A DNA stretch of 7,743 nucleotides, from contig JAZGAE010000154.1 in the NCBI GenBank assembly GCA_036475545.1, positions 1-7,743 of the forward strand, read 5' to 3'. The notes under the pieces were generated by a model, which did not search any database, was not told where the DNA came from, and saw only the letters and a program-made list of their open reading frames with translations. This DNA comes from JAZGAE01 sp036475545. Lineage in GTDB: Bacteria; Pseudomonadota; Alphaproteobacteria; DATDPM01. The translations under genes were made by a program, and so were the position numbers. The number at the start of each line of letters is the position of its first letter. Positions within the stretch are counted from its first letter, which is position 1. Shown here one piece after another: positions 1 to 4,844 of the stretch.

Positions 1-17
1 ATTTCCCAACGCTCAAT

Positions 18-74
18 CATAAGGCGCAACGCCGCCCATAAGGCGCAACGCCGCCCATAAGGCGCAACGCCGCC
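18..74. repeat. Three perfect 19-bp tandem repeats
   Basis: The unit cataaggcgcaacgccgcc occurs three times head to tail with no mismatch (18-36, 37-55, 56-74). Each unit contains the small inverted repeat GGCG-CAA-CGCC, so each could fold as a mini-hairpin. Because 19 is not a multiple of three, the array cannot encode a repeated peptide in one frame, and no spacers separate the units, so it is neither a coding repeat nor CRISPR. It lies about 50 bp beyond the inserted element and downstream of the porin in transcription order. It could be an intergenic hairpin repeat, a protein-binding array or slippage-generated DNA; the sequence does not decide. Confidence 0.85.
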
Positions 75-157
75 CTGAGACCGCCGGGGCGGCCAAACGG
101 ACCCTCGGAATCGGGCCGCGCCCCTAGAGCATAATCCGGTCAGGTGGAGTCGGCTGC

Positions 158-191
158 GTTGCGCCGTGGCGGGCGCCCGCCCCGGCGCAAC
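158..191. repeat. 34-bp near-perfect palindrome inside the MITE
   Basis: The 17-base arms 158-174 and 175-191 are complementary apart from one position; the centre is the perfect 14-bp palindrome GGCGGGCGCCCGCC (168-181). Transcribed in the porin direction it would give a very stable GC-rich hairpin about 140-170 nt after the stop codon. No U-run follows on that strand, so it could act as a 3' stabiliser or an imperfect terminator rather than a textbook intrinsic terminator. It may also simply be part of the structure of the element. Confidence 0.7.
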
Positions 192-211
192 CCGAAGGGC
201 CGGGGTCTTTT
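180..211 (+). terminator. Terminator-like hairpin plus T-run, plus strand
   Basis: The arms ccccggc (180-186) and gccgggg (199-205) pair over 7 bp around a loop that contains its own small CCC-GAA-GGG stem, followed by tctttt (206-211). In the plus direction this resembles an intrinsic terminator, which would stop transcription entering from the left and so shield the porin from antisense reading. It overlaps the larger palindrome and lies inside the MITE, so the structure may be fortuitous. Confidence 0.3.
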
Positions 212-328
212 GCGGCCACGGGTTCGTCGCGGAGCTCGCGCGGTGGCACCGCTACGTGCTTCGCCCCGCTCCTGCCCGAGGCACAAAATTCCTCCGGCGC
301 AGTCAGTTCAACTTGACCGGATTATGCT

Positions 329-1639
329 CTAGTATTTGAGGGTGACCGCGACCCAGATCTTCTGGGTGTCGGTGGCGAACCCGTCCGAAAGGTAGTTCGC
401 GTATTTGAGCTCCAGCTCCAAGTGGTCGTAGAGGGTCGTGACGGCCTTGGCGTCCCACTCGTGGCCGAGGTCGGCGCTTCCCTCCTCGGCGTTGAAGTCG
501 TGGTAAACGGCTATGAGCGTCACGCCCTTGACCTTGGTCTTGACGAGCACGTAGAGATCCTCGATCCCGCTGGCGGGCGTCGTCAGGAACTTGTCCGCCC
601 AGCCCTGGAAGGCGTGGCCCGTGGCGAGCGGGGTCTGCAAGGCGGTGGTGTCGTCGCCGTCGAGGAACTCGTAGCCCACCTTCCCGGTGACGCCGGCGTA
701 AGTCGCGCCGAGCTCGCCCAGGAAGTAGTTGTGGCCGAAGTCACTGGGGTTGTCGGCGTTGTCCACCTGGCGGGCGTACTCCGCCGTGTAAAGGGCCTTG
801 AGGTCCTCCCGAACGGGGTAGGCGCCCTTGAACCTGGCGCCGAAGGTCGCGGACGAAAGGCCGAATTGCCCCGAGCGTTCGTAGTCCAGCACCCAGGCGT
901 AACCGATCAGCGTGCCCAGGTCGAAGCCCTTGTACTCGCCGCGGAAGAGGTGCGAGTCCATGGCGTGGTTGCCGGCGTTGGATTCGTTGCCGAAGATGCG
1001 GTGCACCTTGGTGATGTAAACGTAGTCGAGCGTGGTGTCGGGAAGCGACCCGTTGCTGAGGCGGACCGCATCGTTGGTCTGCATGTTCTGGCGGAAGTTG
1101 ACGTCGCCGATCCAGCGGTGGTTGTCGTATATGACCTGCTGGCGGCCGACCCTCAGCATGGTGTCGGGGACCATGCTCTCGGACGTGCCCTTGTACTGGA
1201 TGTAAGCCTGGTTCAGCTCAACGAATTCCTCGGGATCGACGACCACCGGAAAATCCGTGCGCCCGTTCACCGTGCTGTTGTACCGGTCATCCCCGACGGC
1301 GCGGAGGTCCTCGATTTCAGCGAAAAGCGAGAAATCCCTGAAGGATCCGGTCCGGTACCCGAGCCGGGTGCGCACGGTCGAGGCCTTGGCATCCCGGTCG
1401 ATCCCGTCCTGATCCACGAATTCGAAGCGGTAGCGCAGATGGAGATTGAACTTTCCCCCTAACGCCGCCTCTTGAAGCTCCTGGCCGACGTCGGCGGCTT
1501 GAGCCGGAGACGCCGGCCCGAGGATGAAGGCGAGAGCCAATGCAAGGAATGCGAGGCCCCCCACGCGTGGTGCGGAAGATTTCGAGTATCGGGCACACAT
1601 GCTTCTTACCATGCTTCTTACCATGCCGTTTCTTACCAT
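329..1639 (-). CDS. Outer-membrane beta-barrel porin, alginate-export-like
   Basis: This 436-residue protein is predicted to be a monomeric outer-membrane channel. Residues 1-28 form a basic n-region, 29-41 a hydrophobic core (LAFLALALAFILG), and PASPAQA-AD gives a signal peptidase I site after residue 48. The mature 388 residues alternate polar and aromatic residues as in beta strands and end in KY, the terminal aromatic typical of barrel proteins. The stretch RVGRQQVIYDNHRWIG (163-178) followed by FRQN (182-185) resembles the alginate_exp-type porins I know; the family call is from memory of such sequences and the substrate is unknown. The ATG at 1639 is chosen because AGGAAGG lies 8 bases upstream. 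A later in-frame ATG at 1600 would give 423 residues. The gene begins 20 bp after the MCP-1 stop, so co-transcription and coupled translation are likely. Its TAG stop lies in the target site of an inserted element. Confidence 0.88.
   Translation of the reverse strand: MVRNGMVRSMVRSMCARYSKSSAPRVGGLAFLALALAFILGPASPAQAADVGQELQEAALGGKFNLHLRYRFEFVDQDGIDRDAKASTVRTRLGYRTGSFRDFSLFAEIEDLRAVGDDRYNSTVNGRTDFPVVVDPEEFVELNQAYIQYKGTSESMVPDTMLRVGRQQVIYDNHRWIGDVNFRQNMQTNDAVRLSNGSLPDTTLDYVYITKVHRIFGNESNAGNHAMDSHLFRGEYKGFDLGTLIGYAWVLDYERSGQFGLSSATFGARFKGAYPVREDLKALYTAEYARQVDNADNPSDFGHNYFLGELGATYAGVTGKVGYEFLDGDDTTALQTPLATGHAFQGWADKFLTTPASGIEDLYVLVKTKVKGVTLIAVYHDFNAEEGSADLGHEWDAKAVTTLYDHLELELKYANYLSDGFATDTQKIWVAVTLKY
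1598..1639 (-). repeat. 12-bp tandem repeats in the porin leader
   Basis: On the plus strand catgcttcttac occurs twice in tandem (1598-1609 and 1610-1621), followed by a 15-bp variant (1622-1636) and a final cat. Read as protein this encodes MVRNGMVRSMVRSM, a chain of in-frame methionines each followed by basic residues. The two homologous leaders further right carry one repeat fewer. Because the unit is a multiple of three, copy-number change lengthens the basic n-region without shifting the frame. Confidence 0.8.
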
Positions 1640-1647
1640 GTCGGGCG

Positions 1648-1654
1648 CCTTCCT
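1648..1654 (-). promoter_or_regulatory. Shine-Dalgarno deciding the porin start
   Basis: On the minus strand this reads AGGAAGG, 8 bases before the ATG at 1639. None of the later in-frame ATGs (1624, 1612, 1600) has comparable SD-like sequence; they are preceded only by GGTAAGAA. The two homologous leaders at 4833-4839 and 7435-7441 have AGGAGGG at the same 8-base spacing, so the site is conserved in all three copies. Confidence 0.75.
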
Positions 1655-1659
1655 GCCGG

Positions 1660-3873
1660 TTATGCGGCTCTGATCTGGGCGAGGAACGTGTCCACCTTCT
1701 CGCGAAGGCCCTCCGCCTGTTTCGCGAGCTCGCCGGAGGCGCCGAGGATCTGGGTCGCCGCGGCTCCGGTCTCCTTGGCGGCGTCGTTGACGCCGGTGAT
1801 GTTGGAGGAGACGTCCTGGGTTCCCTTGGCCGCCTGCTGGACGTTGCGGGCGATCTCGCCGGTGGCCGCGCTCTGCTCCTCCACCGCCGAGGCGATGGTG
1901 GTGGCGATCTCGTTGATTTCGCCGATGGTGCCGCCGATGCCCTGGATGGCCTTCACCGCCTCCTCGGTCGCCCCCTGGATGGCGCTGACCTGGGACGCGA
2001 TGTCGTCGGTCGCCTTGGCGGTCTGGTTGGCGAGTGACTTCACCTCGCTGGCGACCACGGCGAAGCCCTTGCCGGCATCGCCGGCGCGGGCCGCCTCGAT
2101 GGTGGCGTTGAGCGCCAACAGGTTGGTCTGGCTGGCGATGTCGTTGATGAGCTCGACCACCTCGCCGATGCGCTGGGCGGCCTCGGCCAGGCCCTGGACG
2201 CTGCCGTCGGCGGACTCGGCCTCGGCGACGGCCTTCTCGGCGGTTTTCGCCGAGGCGGCGACTTGGCGACCGATTTCCTCGATCGACGTCGACAGTTCCT
2301 CGGCCGCCGTGGCGGCGGTCTGGACGTTGGCGGAGGCCTGCTCCGAGGCCGCCGCGACGGCGGCGGACTGGCGGCTGGTCTCCTCCGCGGTCGTGGCCAT
2401 CGATTCGGCACTGTTCTGAACCTCGGTGGACGTCGAGGATACGCTCTCGACCACGCCCTTGACGCTGGTCTCGAGGTCGTCCGCCATCTTCATCATCGCC
2501 TGGCGCTTCTCTTCCTCGGCCCTGTGCTCGTGTTCCTTCTGTTCCGCCACCATCTGGTCCATCTTGATGGCATTCTCCTTGAACACCTGGACCGTGCGCG
2601 CCATGTCGCCGATCTCGTCGGCCCGGGTCGCCGCAGGGATGTCCACGGTCTTGTCGCCGTCGGCGAGCTTGTGCATCGCGTCGGTCAACGCGCGAATCGG
2701 ACGGGCGGCGAACAGACCGATCGCGTAGCCGACAGCGACGATGGCCGCCGCCGCGCCGGCGACGGTAAGCAACATGAAGAAGATCATGTTGTCCCAAGCG
2801 GCGAATGCCTCCTCCACCGGGATGCGAACGAGGGCGGACCAGCCCAGACCGGGATAGTCGTAGGCGCCCGTGCTCCTGGCATAGCCGCTCGCCTGGTCGA
2901 TCTTCTTGCGGGCGTGCATCGAGACCATGGCCCCACGCTCGCCCCTCTTCACCGCGGCCACCGCCGATTCGACGCCCTTCGCGGCCAGGTTGAGCTTTCC
3001 GATGACGTCGAAGTTGCGCCGGTATTCGGTCCAGCCCTGGCCCACCGGGTCGTAATCCACGATCACCCGGCCCTCCGGATCGAGCACGGTGAGTTCGCTC
3101 GCGGCCATGCCGTCGGCCGCGAGCTGCTCGTAAAACGCGGCCACGATGTCTTCGACGAGGCCGAAATCGGCGAAGTTCACCCACGCGCCGACAACCTCGC
3201 CGGCGGCGTTGCGCACCGGCGCGGAGAAGGGGATGACGTAGCCGTCCTCGCCGTAGAGATTCGCCACCAGCGGCGAGACCGCGGGCTGTTCGACGGCGGT
3301 CCCGGTGAAGCCGTTGGCGCCAGTGAGGAACGCCCCGGTGAGCGCCGTGCGAAGCCACGAGGCGTCTGCGTATGTCTGCCCGTAAAGGCCCACCGTGTCC
3401 AAAGGCCTGCCCTTCGCGTCCACAGTGTTCACGGCCAGAAGCTCGCCCTCGGGGCTCACCAGCATCATGAGCTTGTAGATGCCGTAACCGGTCATGTACC
3501 CGTTCATCGCCCGGATCAGCGGATTGGACGGACCCGGGTTCTGCCAGTTGGCGGGGTCGGTGGCGGCCGCGTTCAGCCCGAAGGCCTGGACGTCGCCATA
3601 GCGTTGGTACAGGTTGCGGTCGATCACTTCGTTGGTTTGCTCGGCCGTGACCGCCACCCGCGTACTCATGGCATCACGGAACTTCTGCTCCTGCATCAGG
3701 AGGTTGGCGAAGACGAGAGACGTGGGCACGAGGCCGAACACGAGGAGGAGCAGGACGATCTTGGCGCGGATTTTCATGGTCGGCAGCAGGCGCAAGAGCG
3801 AAGTCCGCGGCGGTTGCCCAACGCCCTGAGAGGTCTCGGGACCTTGCGTCTCCTCGTGAGTCTCGTGCGACAT
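1660..3873 (-). CDS. Methyl-accepting chemotaxis protein, Cache-type sensor (MCP-1)
   Basis: This 737-residue transmembrane chemoreceptor would sense a periplasmic ligand and control a CheA-CheW array. The order is: cytoplasmic N-terminus, TM1 (about 38-59), periplasmic domain (about 60-362), TM2 (about 363-387), HAMP (about 388-440, with DEIGDMARTVQVFKEN), then a helical signalling domain to the end. The periplasmic part has double-Cache-like features: LVSPEGELLAVN (138-149), IPFSAPVRNAAGEVVGAWVN (214-233) and a second module with LTVLDPEGRVIVDYD (261-275). The hairpin tip INDIASQTNLLALN is at 576-589. Methylation-type motifs ATAAEELSTS (521-530) and ASAVEEQSAA (661-670) are visible; no CheR-binding pentapeptide ends the protein. 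The start at 3873 has AAGGAGA 7 bases upstream; a start 13 codons earlier lacks this. It is probably the first gene of an operon with the porin. The ligand is not predictable. Confidence 0.95.
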   Translation of the reverse strand: MSHETHEETQGPETSQGVGQPPRTSLLRLLPTMKIRAKIVLLLLVFGLVPTSLVFANLLMQEQKFRDAMSTRVAVTAEQTNEVIDRNLYQRYGDVQAFGLNAAATDPANWQNPGPSNPLIRAMNGYMTGYGIYKLMMLVSPEGELLAVNTVDAKGRPLDTVGLYGQTYADASWLRTALTGAFLTGANGFTGTAVEQPAVSPLVANLYGEDGYVIPFSAPVRNAAGEVVGAWVNFADFGLVEDIVAAFYEQLAADGMAASELTVLDPEGRVIVDYDPVGQGWTEYRRNFDVIGKLNLAAKGVESAVAAVKRGERGAMVSMHARKKIDQASGYARSTGAYDYPGLGWSALVRIPVEEAFAAWDNMIFFMLLTVAGAAAAIVAVGYAIGLFAARPIRALTDAMHKLADGDKTVDIPAATRADEIGDMARTVQVFKENAIKMDQMVAEQKEHEHRAEEEKRQAMMKMADDLETSVKGVVESVSSTSTEVQNSAESMATTAEETSRQSAAVAAASEQASANVQTAATAAEELSTSIEEIGRQVAASAKTAEKAVAEAESADGSVQGLAEAAQRIGEVVELINDIASQTNLLALNATIEAARAGDAGKGFAVVASEVKSLANQTAKATDDIASQVSAIQGATEEAVKAIQGIGGTIGEINEIATTIASAVEEQSAATGEIARNVQQAAKGTQDVSSNITGVNDAAKETGAAATQILGASGELAKQAEGLREKVDTFLAQIRAA

Positions 3874-3880
3874 GGACTTC

Positions 3881-3887
3881 TCTCCTT
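3881..3887 (-). promoter_or_regulatory. Shine-Dalgarno deciding the MCP-1 start
   Basis: On the minus strand AAGGAGA lies 7 bases before the ATG at 3873. It supports the MSHETHEE start over the longer reading frame beginning at 3912 and over the internal Met at residue 33, which sits just before TM1 but has no SD. Confidence 0.75.
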
Positions 3888-4048
3888 GGAATAGGTTCGC
3901 CGATCGCGCCATTTGGGCATCACTGGTCGAACCCCACCGGCTACCCCTGGGTGCGTTCGTGCCGCGGGGGCCCGGCTTCCAAGTCTTCCTAAATCGTACT
4001 AGGTAAAAAATAGGTTAAGATTCGACCATCATCGAGCATTTTTGCTAA

Positions 4049-4076
4049 ATTTATTCGTATTCATCTATTCGTATTC
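4049..4076. repeat. Tandem 14-bp repeat upstream of MCP-1
   Basis: The sequences atttattcgtattc (4049-4062) and atctattcgtattc (4063-4076) are adjacent copies differing at one base, in the AT-rich segment about 180-200 bp upstream of the MCP-1 ATG. Two adjacent copies of an AT-rich 14-mer are a possible operator for a dimeric or tandem-binding regulator of the MCP-1-porin operon. The regulatory role is an inference from position only. Confidence 0.5.
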
Positions 4077-4111
4077 TGACCTTTCGTGTAATAAATAGTG
4101 TCCAATCGGTT

Positions 4112-4243
4112 ATGCCAGCGTGTCTAGATTGTGCGCTGCGCGAAGACGGCCGTGTGAATATTCGCTGCAATGTGGAGATGATCGACGTCGGCAGCCAGCT
4201 GCGCTTGCGGAACGAGAAAATTGGCGATTACGTTCCCGGATAA
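4112..4243 (+). CDS. Doubtful small ORF, 43 residues
   Basis: An ATG-started frame ending in TAA encodes a short protein beginning MPACLDCALREDGRVNIRC, with a CxxC pair near the N-terminus. Roughly two thirds of its codons end in G or C, more in its second half, which is mildly coding-like in this genome. Against it, there is no SD, it runs opposite to every supported gene, a competing minus-strand frame covers the same bases, and it lies next to a homology breakpoint. I do not recognise it; it could be a fragment of a lost gene. Confidence 0.18.
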   Translation: MPACLDCALREDGRVNIRCNVEMIDVGSQLRLRNEKIGDYVPG

Positions 4244-4570
4244 AACTACCTCGGATATCGTGTGTCTGCGCGCTGTATTGCTAGTCCTCGCAGTTGCCGG
4301 TGGGTTTCTATTACTCTTTGGGACTGTCGGCAGGCTCTTTTTCCTTGCCTCGGCTTCTGGCGGACTGGGACGACGCCCGCGGCAGACGGGAAAACAGCCA
4401 GGGATCTCTCTCCAAATTCGTTGATGTCGATAAGGAGTTGGCAACGGATGAAGGCGGCGCGCAGGTTGCGCCGGACCGGATCTTGGATCGGTCACGGCCG
4501 CAAGGGCGCGACGGAGCCGCTGGCGGGGTGACCCGACTCTCGGCGGATCATAGAAATGGCGGGGCCGCGG

Positions 4571-4824
4571 CGGGTGCGCACGGTCGAGGCCTTGGCGTCC
4601 CGGTCGATCCCGTCCTGATCCACGAATTCCGGGCGGTACGGATGTTGACGTGGAACTTGCCTTGGAAGAGCGCCTCGTCAAGCGTGTCGGCGGCTTGACC
4701 CGGAGACGCCGGTCCGAGGATGAAGGCGAGAGCCGATGCAAGGAAAGCGAAGGCGCCCAGGCATGGTGCGGAAGGATTTCGAGTATCGGGCACACATGTT
4801 TCTTACCATGCCGTTTCTTGCCAT
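4571..4824 (-). pseudogene. Truncated, frameshifted porin remnant after MCP-2
   Basis: This is the 5' end of a second porin gene, placed after MCP-2 exactly as the intact porin follows MCP-1. The leader keeps AGGAGGG 8 bases before an ATG at 4824, but compared with the intact copy it carries one extra base (GG at 4774-4775), which throws the SD-driven frame out of register; that frame stops within about 50 codons. The signal peptide (LGPASPGQA-AD) can only be read from a GTG at 4793 without a good SD. The mature start, GKFHVNI, continues until a one-base deletion near 4637 relative to the intact gene (CGTACC against CGCTACC). If that base is restored, the sequence continues EFVDQDGIDRDAKASTVRTR as in the intact porin. 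Homology ends abruptly at 4571, and the unrelated continuation reaches a stop at 4548. About 85 percent of the gene is missing. Confidence 0.85.
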
Positions 4825-4844
4825 GTCGGGCGCCCTCCTGCCGG

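Larger units (their letters stand above)
124..332. mobile_element. 201-bp MITE-like element flanked by CTAG
   Basis: The sequences at 128-142 (agcataatccggtca) and 314-328 (tgaccggattatgct) are perfect 15-bp terminal inverted repeats, with weaker matching for several bases further inwards. Both ends are flanked by CTAG (124-127 and 329-332), which reads as a 4-bp target duplication. The interior is 201 bp in total and carries no plausible gene, so this looks like a non-autonomous miniature element mobilised by a transposase supplied elsewhere. A CTAG/YTAR target is known for IS5- and IS701-type transposases; assignment to either is an inference. The right-hand CTAG contains the last base of the porin Tyr codon and its TAG stop, so the insertion left the porin reading frame intact. 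Confidence 0.8.
1463..1960. repeat. Long direct repeat, matches 7261-7743
   Basis: The 3' end of MCP-1, the 20-bp spacer and the porin leader up to the EAA codons are repeated with the same order and orientation at 7261-7743, where the copy runs off the window. In the MCP part only about ten bases differ over 297. In the leader the main differences are an extra 12-bp repeat and one missing G in this copy. A third, more diverged copy spans 4571-5640, aligning to 1365-1425, the leader and the MCP signalling domain. These repeats are substrates for homologous recombination and gene conversion. Confidence 0.85.
3874..4570. other. Non-genic stretch upstream of MCP-1, partly AT-rich
   Basis: About 700 bp lie between the MCP-1 start and the point where porin homology ends (4571). 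The part at 3985-4112 is clearly AT-rich against the rest of the window and is the natural place for the MCP-1 promoter, although I could not fix convincing -35 and -10 boxes. Plus-strand frames at 4112-4243 (43 residues) and 4221-4424 (67 residues, TTG start, with a hydrophobic run LLVLAVAGGFLLLFGTV) overlap each other and lack clear SDs. A minus-strand frame also crosses 4124-4430. None is recognisable; they may be debris of foreign or decayed genes. Confidence 0.6.

Noticed and set aside
18..74. CRISPR array
   Set aside because: The 19-bp units abut directly with no spacers and there are only three.
144..332. 62-codon plus-strand ORF inside the MITE
   Set aside because: It spans both a 34-bp palindrome and a terminal inverted repeat, is Arg- and Pro-rich, and has no SD; it is a consequence of the element's composition, not a transposase.
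329..3358. A single 1009-codon minus-strand open frame covering the porin and much of MCP-1
   Set aside because: Only the last 436 codons, from the SD-backed ATG at 1639, have porin features. The part above 1660 is an arginine- and glycine-rich out-of-frame reading of the MCP-1 gene.
2263..3894. Long plus-strand open frame of 543 codons, and similar plus-strand frames at 422-1462, 4650-5556 and 6060-6953
   Set aside because: They lie antisense to well-supported MCP and porin genes, have biased low-complexity composition typical of high-GC antisense frames, and show no SD or domain.
3985..4110. Sigma-70 or flagellar sigma-28 promoter boxes for MCP-1
   Set aside because: AT-rich hexamers occur on the minus strand, but I found no pair with acceptable sequence and 16-18 bp spacing, so no box is called.
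4112..4243. Small PilZ-like or zinc-finger protein
   Set aside because: A few residues (DCALREDGRV, CxxC) were suggestive, but no complete motif of either family is present.
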